DNA of 64,000 nt from Devosia sp. (GCA_016713105.1 JADJPS010000003.1:1-64000); one strand, 5' to 3'. Shown: positions 36,728 through 46,111, numbered from the stretch's first letter. A program made the numbers and translations. The notes: a model not told the origin generated them from the sequence alone.

Positions 36728-37954
36728 ATGTCGACCTTCTCCGCTTCCCGTTCCGTCGCCGTGCCCCTGCTGGGGCTGATCGCTGCCGGCTGCCTGGTCG
36801 CCGCAGTGACCAACGGTATCCGCACGAGCCTGGGCCTGTTCACCCTGCCGATGACGGGCGAACTCGGAATCAGCCGCGAGGCCTGGGGCATGGCGATGGC
36901 GATCCAGAACCTCGCCTGGGGCATCGCACAGCCGTTTGCCGGAGGCTTTGCCGACCGCTACGGCACGGCCAAGGTGGTCGTCGCCGGGCTGGTGATCTAC
37001 GCGCTGGGCATGTTCCTGATGTCGATCCCGGAAGCCGGACCGATCCTCAACCTCACCGCCGGGGTGATCGTCGGGGTCGGCATCGCCACCTCCTCGTTCT
37101 CGATCGTCATGGCGGCCTTCGGGCGGAACGTGCCGCAGGAGAAGCGCAGCCTGATCTTCGGCATCGCCACTGCTGCGTCCTCGTTCGGCCAGTTCGCTTT
37201 CGCGCCGATCGGCCAGGGCTTCATCAGCGCCTTCGGCTGGCAGACTACGCTGATCTATTTCGCGGCGATCCTGGCCCTGATCATCCCCCTTACCTACGCC
37301 CTTCGCGGCAAGGCCGCGAGCATGGCGGGCCAGGCCGACCTCAGGTTCATGCAGGCACTCAGCCGGGCCTGGGGCTACGGCTCGTACCGGCTGCTGGTGA
37401 TCGGCTTCTTCGTGTGCGGCTTCCACATCGCATTCATCAACGTCCACATGCCGGCCTATCTGGTGCAGTGCGGACTGCCGCCGGAGGCCGGCAGCTGGTC
37501 GATCGCCATCATCGGGCTGTTCAACATCGCCGGGTCGCTGCTCTCGGGCTATCTCGGTGGCCGGCTGCCCAAGCAGATGCTGCTGGCAACGATCTACTTC
37601 AGCAGAGCAGTGGCCATCGGCCTGTTCGTGCTGTTTCCGGTGACCGAGGTCAGCGCCTACATGTTCGCAGCGGTGATCGGCCTGCTGTGGCTCTCGACCG
37701 TGCCGCTCACGGCGGGCCTCGTCAGCCTGTTCTTCGGGGCGCGCTACATGGGGATGCTCTACGGCGTGGCGTTCCTCAGCCACCAGGTCGGCTCGTTCCT
37801 CGGCGTGTGGCTGGGTGGCTTCGCCTACGATCACACAGGTTCCTACAGCATCGTGTGGTACCTGGGCATCCTGCTCGGACTCGGCTCGGCGGCGATCCAT
37901 CTGCCGATCCGGGAAAGGACCGACCAGTCGTTCGCCGTGAGTGCCGCTGCGTAA
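36728..37954 (+). CDS. MFS transporter
   Basis: 408 residues with 12 membrane segments. GIRTSLGLFTLPMTGELGIS near the start resembles the oxalate/monocarboxylate-type MFS group; PFAGGFADRYGTAKVVVAG is the MFS loop 2-3 signature. Substrate unknown. It has its own upstream region (195 bp), and is followed by another MFS gene. Confidence 0.85.
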   Translation: MSTFSASRSVAVPLLGLIAAGCLVAAVTNGIRTSLGLFTLPMTGELGISREAWGMAMAIQNLAWGIAQPFAGGFADRYGTAKVVVAGLVIYALGMFLMSIPEAGPILNLTAGVIVGVGIATSSFSIVMAAFGRNVPQEKRSLIFGIATAASSFGQFAFAPIGQGFISAFGWQTTLIYFAAILALIIPLTYALRGKAASMAGQADLRFMQALSRAWGYGSYRLLVIGFFVCGFHIAFINVHMPAYLVQCGLPPEAGSWSIAIIGLFNIAGSLLSGYLGGRLPKQMLLATIYFSRAVAIGLFVLFPVTEVSAYMFAAVIGLLWLSTVPLTAGLVSLFFGARYMGMLYGVAFLSHQVGSFLGVWLGGFAYDHTGSYSIVWYLGILLGLGSAAIHLPIRERTDQSFAVSAAA

Positions 37955-38055
37955 CGTTAGCATTGAAACTATTTGACGGCTGCGGGTTGCCAAAACCGGC
38001 CGACCGGCGCATGTTTGCGGCTCCTTGAGCCGCCTCCCGGCCTCCTGAGTTCATC

Positions 38056-39306
38056 ATGACCTCTTCATCCAGTCCCGCGCGGGAGTTGTCCCGCGTCGAA
38101 TTCATTGGCCTTGTCGCGGGGTTGATGGCGCTCAACGCACTCGCCATCGACGTCATGCTGCCCGCCCTGCCCTACATGGGTGAGGCGCTCGGCGTCAGCC
38201 AAGAGAACGAGCGGCAGTTCGTCGTCGGCGTCTACATGCTGGGCTTTGGGCTCGCGCAACTGGCCTTCGGGCCGCTGACCGACCGGTACGGGCGTCGCGG
38301 ACCACTGCTCGCCGGCCTGCTGGTGTATCTGCTGTGCGCGTTCGCAGCGACCTTCGCGCCGGATTTCGGCGTGCTGCTGGCACTGCGGTTCGTGCAGGGC
38401 ATGGGTGCCGCCGGCACGCGCGTCATTGCCACAGCCGTGGTGCGCGATCGCTACTCGGGCCGCGAGATGGCGGAAATCATGTCGCTCACCTTCATGGTGT
38501 TCATGGCGATCCCGATCATCGCGCCCGGGATCGGACAGGTCATCCTGCTGACCGGCCCATGGCAGTACATCTTCCTGTTCATGACCGGGCTGGCGCTGGC
38601 CATCACGCTGTGGGCATTCTTCCGCCTGCCCGAGACACTGCGTCCGGAAAAGCGCCGGCCGCTGAGCTTCGGCTCGGTTGTCGAGGGCTTCCGCATCGTC
38701 CTCACCAATCGGGTAGCGCTGTTCTACGGCCTTGCCGGCACGTTCCTGTTCGGCGCCATGTTCGGGTTCATTTCGGCCAGTCAGCAGATCTTCGTCGAGA
38801 TCTACGGGCTCGGTCCGCTGTTTCCGGTGGCCTTTGCCGCCATGGCGGGCCTGATTGCGGTGGCGCAGTTCGTCAATTCCCGGGTCGTGAAGCACTTCGG
38901 CATGCGCCGACTGAGCCACTTCGCCATCCTCGTCTATGTCGCGTTCAGCGCCACCTGGCTGCTACTGGCGCTGCTCGGCCCGGTGCCATTCCCACTGTTC
39001 TTCGGCCTGTTCCTCGTCATCCAGTGGATGTTCGGCTGGGCGGCCTCGAACATGAACTCGCTGTCGATGGAGCCCCTGGGGGCCGTCGCCGGCACCGCCG
39101 CCTCGGTGTTCGGCTTCACCCAGACGGTGGGCGGAGCGCTGCTCGGCACCTATATCGGCCAGCACTTCGACGGCACACTGGTGCCGAACGCGATGGGCTA
39201 TGTGGTCATGGGGGCGCTGGTGCTGGGCTGTATCCTGATCGCCGAGAGGGGCCGCCTGTTCGGCGTCAGCCCGCAATACGCCGCGACCAGCGGCAGTCGA
39301 CACTGA
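38056..39306 (+). CDS. Bcr/CflA-type MFS drug exporter
   Basis: 416 residues, 12 membrane segments. The N-terminal LMALNALAIDVMLPALPYMG and FGPLTDRYGRRGPLLAG are the Bcr/CflA (DHA1) signatures; RFVQGMGAAGTRVIATAVVRD carries motif C. Family members export chloramphenicol, bicyclomycin or sulfonamides. The actual substrate is unknown. Confidence 0.88.
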   Translation: MTSSSSPARELSRVEFIGLVAGLMALNALAIDVMLPALPYMGEALGVSQENERQFVVGVYMLGFGLAQLAFGPLTDRYGRRGPLLAGLLVYLLCAFAATFAPDFGVLLALRFVQGMGAAGTRVIATAVVRDRYSGREMAEIMSLTFMVFMAIPIIAPGIGQVILLTGPWQYIFLFMTGLALAITLWAFFRLPETLRPEKRRPLSFGSVVEGFRIVLTNRVALFYGLAGTFLFGAMFGFISASQQIFVEIYGLGPLFPVAFAAMAGLIAVAQFVNSRVVKHFGMRRLSHFAILVYVAFSATWLLLALLGPVPFPLFFGLFLVIQWMFGWAASNMNSLSMEPLGAVAGTAASVFGFTQTVGGALLGTYIGQHFDGTLVPNAMGYVVMGALVLGCILIAERGRLFGVSPQYAATSGSRH

Positions 39307-39336
39307 GGCAGGCGGGCCGAGCCGCCGGATCGGGCA

Positions 39337-40056
39337 TCAGCCGTACTTGCGGGCCACGAAGATGGTCCAGCCCAGCACGGGGCGTATCTCGCGCTGATAG
39401 TGCAACCAGTCCTGCCGGCTCTTGCTTAGCACCTCGGCATGGTCGGGATGGTCGGGGTGCTCGCGCGCCCAGGTGAGCGTGGCGTGGCGGTGATGGCTGG
39501 CGTATCGCTCGAAATCGGCATCCGAGGCGCTGATCGTGGCCGACACCTCGGCATCGTGCCGATCGATGACGCCGATCATGCCGATGGTGTCGAGTGGCAG
39601 CACCTGCCCCCTGCTGACCACCGGGGGATGGCGAAGCGTGATATCGCCGAGCACGATGGTGCCGCCTGGCCTGGCGGCGGCGATCATCCAGTCGAGGGTG
39701 GCAGGAATGTCGCCGATGGCAAACGAGGCCCCGAGGCAGAGCACGATATCGTAGGAGGCGGGCTCGACCCGGAATCCCTTAACCGACGTGCTGTGGAAGG
39801 TGAGCCGGCCGCGCGCCGGAGGCTTGCGCCGCGCCACTTCGAGGAAGCGCGGGTTGATTTCGATACCGACACCCTCGATGGCATGGCGATCGGCCCATTG
39901 CCGCATCAGCCAGGCCTTGCCGCAGCCTATATCGAGCACGCTGAGCCCGTCGCGGATATCGCAATAGTCGTCGAGCAGCCTGAGCTTGCGGTCAGTAATC
40001 GGGTTCTGGATCTCGATATCGCGTTCCGCGATCGCCCAGTAGTTCAAGGGGTCCAT
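39337..40056 (-). CDS. SAM-dependent class I methyltransferase
   Basis: 239 residues. SAM-binding VLDIGCGKAWLMRQWA near residue 40, VGIEINPRFLEVAR, and motif II YDIVLCLGASFAIGD. Tail DWLHYQREIRPVLGWTIFVARK. Substrate unknown; not related by sequence to the methyltransferase at 57936. It follows the inositol-phosphatase-like gene on the same strand. Confidence 0.85.
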   Translation of the reverse strand: MDPLNYWAIAERDIEIQNPITDRKLRLLDDYCDIRDGLSVLDIGCGKAWLMRQWADRHAIEGVGIEINPRFLEVARRKPPARGRLTFHSTSVKGFRVEPASYDIVLCLGASFAIGDIPATLDWMIAAARPGGTIVLGDITLRHPPVVSRGQVLPLDTIGMIGVIDRHDAEVSATISASDADFERYASHHRHATLTWAREHPDHPDHAEVLSKSRQDWLHYQREIRPVLGWTIFVARKYG

Positions 40057-40086
40057 GCCGTGCCTCCCGCCACAGGTGGACCGCCA

Positions 40087-40908
40087 CTATAGCGCAAACA
40101 CCTCGCGGCGCAGCAGGTGCCAGGCGTCGGGATCGGTGGCGACGATCAAGCCGCCTGCCCGGTGCTGCGGCAGGTAGCGGGAACCATCGAAGCGGCGGAC
40201 ATACCCGCCGGCCTCCTCCGCGATCAGCGTGCCACCAAGGTGATCCCACGGCATCAGCTTGTTGTAGGCGACGAAGTGGCAGTGCCCGGAGGCGAAGGTG
40301 CGGTAGTCGTGCCCGGCAACGCGGTAGTTTGCCGCGACGCGTACCTTGGCGAGGTTGGCCAGCAACTCGGCCTTGCCCTCTGCGGGCATGAAGGTGATCG
40401 AGACATGCCCCACCATCTGGCCGAGCGCCGGGGCCGTCGCCACTGCGAGGCGAATGGCATCCCCGTCGGGGCGCAGGAGCCAGGCCCCACCGCCCTTCTC
40501 GGCCACGACCCAGTCATCGCCCATCGGATCGTAGATGATGCCGGCGACGGTTTCACCCTTCCGCACCACCGCCGCCATGGTGGCGAACAGCGGCAGTCCG
40601 GCGGCGAAATTGGCGGTGCCGTCGACGGGGTCGACGATCACGGCGAGTTCGGCGGCGTCCAGTTCGTCGAGCAGTTCCGGGCGCGCCGCGACCGATTCCT
40701 CGCCGACGAACAGGGCCTCGGGCGAGGCTGCGGCGAATTCCGCCTTGATCATCCGCTCGGCGGCCTCATCGGCCTCGGTGACGAGGTCGATGGCCTCGGT
40801 CTTCTGCTTGACCGATCCCGACTCGAGGCGGCGAAAGCGCGGCAGGATCTCAGCCCGCGCGGCATCGCGCAGGATGGTCGAGAGACGATCGAGATCGAGT
40901 GCAGTCAT
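40087..40908 (-). CDS. Inositol monophosphatase family protein
   Basis: 273 residues. Metal site GEES, IVDPVDGTANF and the late MPWDHLGG with Asp. Members dephosphorylate inositol phosphate, histidinol phosphate, PAP or NADP; the identity cannot be settled from the motifs. Start ATG overlaps the stop of ttcA (ATGA), so the two are coupled. Confidence 0.88.
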   Translation of the reverse strand: MTALDLDRLSTILRDAARAEILPRFRRLESGSVKQKTEAIDLVTEADEAAERMIKAEFAAASPEALFVGEESVAARPELLDELDAAELAVIVDPVDGTANFAAGLPLFATMAAVVRKGETVAGIIYDPMGDDWVVAEKGGGAWLLRPDGDAIRLAVATAPALGQMVGHVSITFMPAEGKAELLANLAKVRVAANYRVAGHDYRTFASGHCHFVAYNKLMPWDHLGGTLIAEEAGGYVRRFDGSRYLPQHRAGGLIVATDPDAWHLLRREVFAL

Positions 40909-41771
40909 GGAGCGGGCTTTCCGAGCGCCAGGAAGTCGAACAGCTTGGGGTCGAGCAGGTGGCTGGGGTTGATATTGCCGAGGGCGCGGATCATCACGTC
41001 CTTGCGGCCGGGCATGCGCTTTTCGATGTCGTTGAGCATGGCCTTCATGGCGTTGCGCTCGAGCCCCTCCTGGCTGCCGCACAGGTCGCAGGGGATGATC
41101 GGGAAAGCCATGTGCTGGGCAAACCTCTCGAGGTCGGGCTCGGCGCAGTAGATCATCGGCCGCAGCACCTCGATGTCGCCCTCGTCGTTCAGGAGGCGCG
41201 GCGGCATGGCGGCGAGCTTGCCGCCATGGAACAGGTTCATGAAGAAGGTCTCGAGGCTGTCCTCGCGGTGATGGCCGAGCACCAGCGCCGAACAGCCCTC
41301 CTCGCGGGCGATGCGATAGAGGTTGCCGCGCCGCAGTCGCGAGCAGAGCGAACAGTAGGTGGCGCCCTGGGGCAGCTTGTCGGTGACGATCGAGTAGGTG
41401 TCCTGGTACTCGATGCGGTGTTCGATGCCGTTCGCGTTCAGCCACTCGGGCAGGATGTGCTTGGGGAAATTCGGCTGGCCCTGGTCGAGGTTGCAGGCCA
41501 GGAGCTCCACCGGCAGCAGGCCGCGCCACTTGAGATCGAGCAGCAGCGCCAGCAGGCCATAGCTGTCCTTTCCGCCGGAAATCGCCACCAGCCAGCGATC
41601 CCCCGCCCGGGCCATCCCGAACTTGTCGATCGCCTCGCGCACATTGCGGATGAGGCGCTTCCTCAGCTTGTTGAACTCGACCGAACGGGGCGCCTGCGCA
41701 AACAGGGGATGGGCGCCTGCGAGTTCCTCGGCGTTTTCTTCGATCTGGGGGGTGGGGGCGATCTCGTTCAT
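40905..41771 (-). CDS. ttcA: TtcA, tRNA 2-thiocytidine synthetase
   Basis: 288 residues. PP-loop AISGGKDSYGLL, then the [4Fe-4S]-binding cysteines YCSLCSRLRRG and CDLCGSQEGLERN, in the TtcA arrangement. It thiolates C32 of certain tRNAs. The C-terminus ends SHLLDPKLFDFLALGK. Coupled to the phosphatase-like gene downstream. Confidence 0.95.
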   Translation of the reverse strand: MNEIAPTPQIEENAEELAGAHPLFAQAPRSVEFNKLRKRLIRNVREAIDKFGMARAGDRWLVAISGGKDSYGLLALLLDLKWRGLLPVELLACNLDQGQPNFPKHILPEWLNANGIEHRIEYQDTYSIVTDKLPQGATYCSLCSRLRRGNLYRIAREEGCSALVLGHHREDSLETFFMNLFHGGKLAAMPPRLLNDEGDIEVLRPMIYCAEPDLERFAQHMAFPIIPCDLCGSQEGLERNAMKAMLNDIEKRMPGRKDVMIRALGNINPSHLLDPKLFDFLALGKPAP

Positions 41772-41911
41772 GGCCCCGCTGTAGCAAAAGCGACGCCTTA
41801 CCGGAAGCTTGCGGGCAGCTTAACTCGGGGCAGGACGCGATGCAGTTCCTTGCAGGTCGCGAAGTTAGTCAGTTACATGACAGCGATATCCGGAGTTCCA
41901 GGGAGTCGGCC

Positions 41912-43207
41912 TTGTTCCGCTCGTTCTTTCCCAATCCACGGTTGTTCTTTTCGGCCGCCGCTATCTGGACGGCATTCTGCATGACGGTCTGGTTCACCAT
42001 CGGCCCGACGCTGCAGAGCGTCCTGAGCCTCGGGCCCGTGCTGGGGGTGGCGCCGACCGAGGCGCAGCCGGACCCCTTCTTCAGCTCCGACAAGGTCTGG
42101 CTGTACCAGTACATCCTGCTTGCCGGCTACCTGTTCTGCCTCCCCTGGTACTGGATCGGCGGCAATCGCCGCTGGTTCTGGTGGAGCGTGGTGGGCTCGG
42201 TGACCATTGTCGAGGTGGTCTACTTCAACGTGCAGGTGAGCGCCTGGCTCAACGACTGGTACGGCACGTTCTACAACCTGATCCAGACGGCGCTGACCAC
42301 ACCCAACAGCGTGACGCTCGATCAGTTCCTCAGCGAAATGGCGACCGTCGCCTATGTGCTGATCCCCAACATCACGGTGCTGGTGCTCAACGCCTTCTTC
42401 ATCGCCCACTACCTGTTCCGCTGGCGCCGGGCGATGACCTTCTACTACATGAGCCAATGGCCGCACCTGCGGCATGTCGAGGGTGCCAGCCAGCGCGTCC
42501 AGGAGGACACGCAGCGCTTCGCCAACATCGTCGAGGGGCTTGCCGTCAATTTCGTCGGCTCGGTCATGACGCTGGTGGTGTTCCTGCCGCTGCTCTGGAC
42601 CCTTTCGGAGAACATCACGGAACTGCCCTTCATCGGACCGGTGAGCGGCAGCCTCGTCTGGGTGGCGCTGGTCTCATCGGCCTTCGGCACGGTATTGCTG
42701 GCGCTCGTCGGCATCAGGCTGCCGGGGCTCGAGTTCCACAACCAGCGGGTCGAGGCGGCGCTCCGCAAGGAACTCGTCTACGGCGAGGATCATACCGACC
42801 GGAGCGACCCGCCCTCGATTCGCGAGCTGTTCAGGAACGTCCAGACCAACTACTTCCGGCTGTACCGCAACTACCTCTACTTCAACATCGCGCGCTACGC
42901 CTACCTGCAGGGCGCCAACTTCGTGCCGCTGATCGCGATGGGTCCCTCCATCGTCACCGGGGCGCTGACGCTGGGGCTGTTCCAGCAGGTGAACAACGCC
43001 TTCGGGCAGGTGGAGGACTCGTTCAAGTTCTTCGCGAGTTCCTGGACCACCATCGTTTCACTGATCTCGGTCTACAAGCGCCTCAGCCTGTTCGAGAGCT
43101 ACATCCCCAAGGACGCGCCGCTCGCCAACGACTACGACGATCCGCGCTACCTCGACAGCTGGCACCGGGACAATCCTCCGGCAGCCGAACCTGCTCCAGC
43201 GCAGTAG
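41912..43207 (+). CDS. sbmA: SbmA/BacA peptide antibiotic transporter
   Basis: 431 residues, eight membrane segments. The start is TTG 41912 with GGGAG 6 bp upstream: this gives FRSFFPNPRLFF, the standard BacA start, while the frame reaches back to an ATG at 41840 with no family match. YNLIQTALTTPNSVTL and EDTQRFANIVEGLAV are conserved. BacA/SbmA imports proline-rich peptides, microcins and bleomycin, and in rhizobia helps survival in the host. No ATPase domain is fused. Confidence 0.92.
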   Translation: MFRSFFPNPRLFFSAAAIWTAFCMTVWFTIGPTLQSVLSLGPVLGVAPTEAQPDPFFSSDKVWLYQYILLAGYLFCLPWYWIGGNRRWFWWSVVGSVTIVEVVYFNVQVSAWLNDWYGTFYNLIQTALTTPNSVTLDQFLSEMATVAYVLIPNITVLVLNAFFIAHYLFRWRRAMTFYYMSQWPHLRHVEGASQRVQEDTQRFANIVEGLAVNFVGSVMTLVVFLPLLWTLSENITELPFIGPVSGSLVWVALVSSAFGTVLLALVGIRLPGLEFHNQRVEAALRKELVYGEDHTDRSDPPSIRELFRNVQTNYFRLYRNYLYFNIARYAYLQGANFVPLIAMGPSIVTGALTLGLFQQVNNAFGQVEDSFKFFASSWTTIVSLISVYKRLSLFESYIPKDAPLANDYDDPRYLDSWHRDNPPAAEPAPAQ

Positions 43208-43217
43208 CCATGCCGTA

Positions 43218-43238
43218 GGGCCGCCCACCGGGCGGCCC
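43218..43238. terminator. Bidirectional terminator between sbmA and the flavin operon
   Basis: GGGCCGCCC, 3-base loop, GGGCGGCCC then CTTTC: a 9-bp perfect stem lying between the two converging genes, 10 bp after the sbmA stop. Confidence 0.7.
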
Positions 43239-43240
43239 TT

Positions 43241-44761
43241 TCAGCCGGACAGACCGGGAAAGAAATCGGTGCGGATGCGCCAGGGCGGCACGCCCATGCC
43301 GCGCAGGGTGCCGCGCACCGCCCTGACCATCGGCGGCGGGCCCGAGACGTAGAACAGCCGCTCGCGCCAGTCCGGCATTTCCGCGCGCACCAGTTGCGCG
43401 TCGATGACGCCCCGCCGGACGCCCTCCGGCGGTGCCTCGTCGAACTGCGTGGTGTAGACGGTCTTCAGTCCGAGGTCCTCATGGGCCTTGTCGAACACGT
43501 CGCGGTAGGCGAACTCGCCGGCGCGCCCGCAGCCATAGAACAGAACTGCCGAGCGCTTCTCGCCCCGATCCAGCATGTGCTTGATCATGCTGCGGAAGGG
43601 CGTGATGCCGATGCCGCCGGCAAGGAAGGCGAGCTTGCGCTTCGTGTTGCCGGGCAACACGAAGTGCCCACCCAGCTGGCCGGCAAGGATCCTGTCTCCG
43701 GGCTTGAGAGACTGCAGGGCCCGCTTGAAGGCGCTCGGCTCGGGGTAGAACTTCACGCCAAGACGGATGTCCGGCTCGCCGGGCGCCGAGGTCACGGTGA
43801 AGTGGCGCCGGTTGCCGCGCTCATCGCGATCGCGCATGGCAAGCGTCCACTCGAGGTACTGGCCGGGCTTGAACCGCAGCGGCCGGCTGGGCGTGAAGAC
43901 ATAATCGTAGGCATTGCTCGCCACCTCCTCCACCGCCTTGAGGGTGAGCACGAGGCGATCCCGCGGCGACACCAGGAGGGCGAAGAGGTTGCCCGCCAGC
44001 AAGGCCAGCTCCGGGGTCAGGTAGACCGGTCCGATGGTCAACCCGGGAGTTGCGAGGGCGCCGACCACCAGCCCGAACGCGACACCGCGCCAGCGTCCCT
44101 GCGGTGCCGTCAGCGGCTCGTTCAGCATGGCGAAGGCGAGGAACAGGATCGAGGTCTGCAGCAGGCTGGGCAGCAGCTCTTCAAGCCGGGTACCGGCGGG
44201 TGCCGTGAGTATGGCGCCCGCGACATAGGCCGCTACCGCAGCCAGCACAGTGTCGGCGCGGCGAACCTTGCGGGTGATCAGCAAGCCGCCGAGCACGATG
44301 ATCGGCAGGAGGTAGGGTGTGGCCGTAATCCACCAAGTGGCAGGCTGGATCAGCAGGAATCCGCTCAGCGCGATGCCGAGGGCGGCAGGATTGAAGACAT
44401 GCCTACCCCGCACCCGGATCAGGTATTTGGAGGCCACCGCCCACGCCGACGCAGCGGCAAGGCCGCCGAGACCGGCGAGGTCGGCGGCCGTTACCGGCTT
44501 CATCAAGACAACGATCAGCAGCGCGGTAATCAGCGTGGACTCGTGATTGGCCGGCACCGCGAACGTCGCCGCGAACAGGCGATGGGTCACCTCTGCAACG
44601 CCGACGACCACGACCAGCGAGAACGCCAGAGCCGTCGGTTCTGCCGGCACCAGACCAAAGAAGCCGAGGATGAAGGCCGCGAGCAGCAGGGCGCCGAGGT
44701 AGACCACCAGCAGCCGGTACATCGTGGTCTGGTCGAAATATCCGAGAAGCTTCCTGATCAT
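43241..44761 (-). CDS. RnfD/NqrB-like membrane domain fused to a ferredoxin-NADP reductase domain
   Basis: 506 residues. Residues 1 to about 270 hold about nine membrane segments with RnfD/NqrB-like motifs (NHESTLITALLIV, RGRHVFNPAALGIALSGF, FAMLNEPLTAPQGRW). From about 275 a complete FNR domain follows: FKPGQYLEWTL and RRHFTVTSAPGE (flavin), AGGIGITPFRSMI (NAD(P)) and FYVSGPPPMV. So one protein could take NAD(P)H electrons in the cytosol and pass them through the membrane. Third gene of a tightly coupled operon; the start overlaps the apbE stop. Confidence 0.85.
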   Translation of the reverse strand: MIRKLLGYFDQTTMYRLLVVYLGALLLAAFILGFFGLVPAEPTALAFSLVVVVGVAEVTHRLFAATFAVPANHESTLITALLIVVLMKPVTAADLAGLGGLAAASAWAVASKYLIRVRGRHVFNPAALGIALSGFLLIQPATWWITATPYLLPIIVLGGLLITRKVRRADTVLAAVAAYVAGAILTAPAGTRLEELLPSLLQTSILFLAFAMLNEPLTAPQGRWRGVAFGLVVGALATPGLTIGPVYLTPELALLAGNLFALLVSPRDRLVLTLKAVEEVASNAYDYVFTPSRPLRFKPGQYLEWTLAMRDRDERGNRRHFTVTSAPGEPDIRLGVKFYPEPSAFKRALQSLKPGDRILAGQLGGHFVLPGNTKRKLAFLAGGIGITPFRSMIKHMLDRGEKRSAVLFYGCGRAGEFAYRDVFDKAHEDLGLKTVYTTQFDEAPPEGVRRGVIDAQLVRAEMPDWRERLFYVSGPPPMVRAVRGTLRGMGVPPWRIRTDFFPGLSG

Positions 44762-45504
44762 GTCACGACAAGCGCCGCAAAGCCGGGGGTGAAGGTGGCG
44801 ATCCCGTCGCGATCGATGACATAGGCCTCGACCTCCGGCATCGCCCGAAGGAACTCAGGCCCGGACCGCCCCATGGCAAAGGCGGCGGTGGCGAGCAGGT
44901 CGGCCGCCAGCACATCGACCGCCACCACGGTCACGCTGACGATGTCGTCCAGCCGCCGATCCGGTCGGTGCGGATCGTAGATATGGTGCCCGCGCACGTA
45001 GGACCCCGAGGTTGCGACGCCACGCGTGCCCGGACAGATGGCCTTGACGATTTCATCCTCGGCGAACGGGTTGCGGATGCCAACGCGCCAGGACTCCCCC
45101 CGGGCGTTGCAGCCGGCCACCTGGATGTCACCGCCTGCGTCGATGCAGAAGTTCTCGCTGCCGGCGCGCGCGAGCAGTTGCGCGACCTGCTTGATGGCCC
45201 AGCCCTTCACCACCCCGGAGGGGTCCAGCAGGCCGTCCGGTCGGCGAACGTCGAAATAGCCATCGCTGAATTCGCGTGCGTCCTCAGCGAGTTCGAGGAT
45301 TTCGCGGAATTCGTCGCTGAGGTCCTCCGCCCGGATCGCTCCGGCGTTGAGGGCTGCAAGCTCGCTGTCGTCGCGATACGGGCTGAAGCGGTGATCGATC
45401 TGTCTGAACCGATCGAAGGCGGCTCGGTGCAGGTCGGCATCGTCGCGGCCGGCCAGGTCGATCGTGATCGGCATGCCCATGATGATTTCGGTGCGTCCCG
45501 TCAC
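44758..45504 (-). CDS. apbE: ApbE, FAD:protein FMN transferase
   Basis: 248 residues. Motifs: MGMP near the start, FSPYRDDSELAALNAG, DPSGVVKGWAIKQVAQLL, CIDAGGDIQVAG, RGVATSGSYVRGHHIYDP, and a late DLLATAAFAMG with metal Asp. ApbE attaches FMN covalently to Thr or Ser in proteins in the periplasm. No signal peptide is evident from this start, so export of this form is uncertain. Both flanking genes overlap it by 4 bp, and the likely target lies just upstream. Confidence 0.92.
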   Translation of the reverse strand: MTGRTEIIMGMPITIDLAGRDDADLHRAAFDRFRQIDHRFSPYRDDSELAALNAGAIRAEDLSDEFREILELAEDAREFSDGYFDVRRPDGLLDPSGVVKGWAIKQVAQLLARAGSENFCIDAGGDIQVAGCNARGESWRVGIRNPFAEDEIVKAICPGTRGVATSGSYVRGHHIYDPHRPDRRLDDIVSVTVVAVDVLAADLLATAAFAMGRSGPEFLRAMPEVEAYVIDRDGIATFTPGFAALVVT

Positions 45505-45980
45505 GTACGCGCCGCCGCGCGGATCGCGGAACGCAGCGAGTGCGCCCAGGCCTTGGAGGTCAGCGTGGCACCCGAGACCGCGTCCACCACGGCCGATTGC
45601 GCCGCAATGGCCTCCTGCTCGAGCCTGGGCAGGGCCTCGAGATTGATCTTCACCGAGGTCGGGCTGTGATCGGGATACTCGACGGCCCTGACGGACACGA
45701 TCCGGCCGCCGTCGACCGTGATCTTGACCCGGACCGGCCCAAATCGCGCATCGTACTTGCCGCCCTGGAAATCCCCGTCCTTGACCTGCACGGTCTGCCG
45801 GGTCCCTATCCGGACCCCGTCGGAAGGAGGAGCAGTCGTCGGGGTGCCGACAGCGGTGACAACGGCCGGCGTGAGCGGACGTCCAGCCTGGCCGGTGACG
45901 TAGATCGCCGAGGCAACAACAAACGCACCGGAAAGCGCGAGCTTTCTCAACAGCAGGCGGCGACCGCTCTTTTCGTCCAC
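45501..45980 (-). CDS. FMN-binding domain protein, predicted flavinylation target
   Basis: 159 residues from GTG 45980 (GGAG 7 bp upstream). One N-terminal membrane segment (LALSGAFVVASAIYV) anchors a periplasmic FMN-binding domain: VQVKDGDFQGGKYDARFGPV, VDGGRIVSVRAVEYPDHS, then the tail VVDAVSGATLTSKAW. SGATxT matches the ApbE flavinylation motif, whose Thr carries FMN. First gene of the operon; its stop overlaps the apbE start. Confidence 0.88.
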   Translation of the reverse strand: MDEKSGRRLLLRKLALSGAFVVASAIYVTGQAGRPLTPAVVTAVGTPTTAPPSDGVRIGTRQTVQVKDGDFQGGKYDARFGPVRVKITVDGGRIVSVRAVEYPDHSPTSVKINLEALPRLEQEAIAAQSAVVDAVSGATLTSKAWAHSLRSAIRAAART

Positions 45981-46111
45981 GTGGTCACTCCAGGCGGGAG
46001 ATCCCGGAGACCCCGCTGGCACCGGTATAGAGCGCGGCATGGCAAGCAGCGCCAATGTCGCTTATTGCTTCGACCACTGACGGAATCGGGGGACACCCAC
46101 CGCAAATGCAG

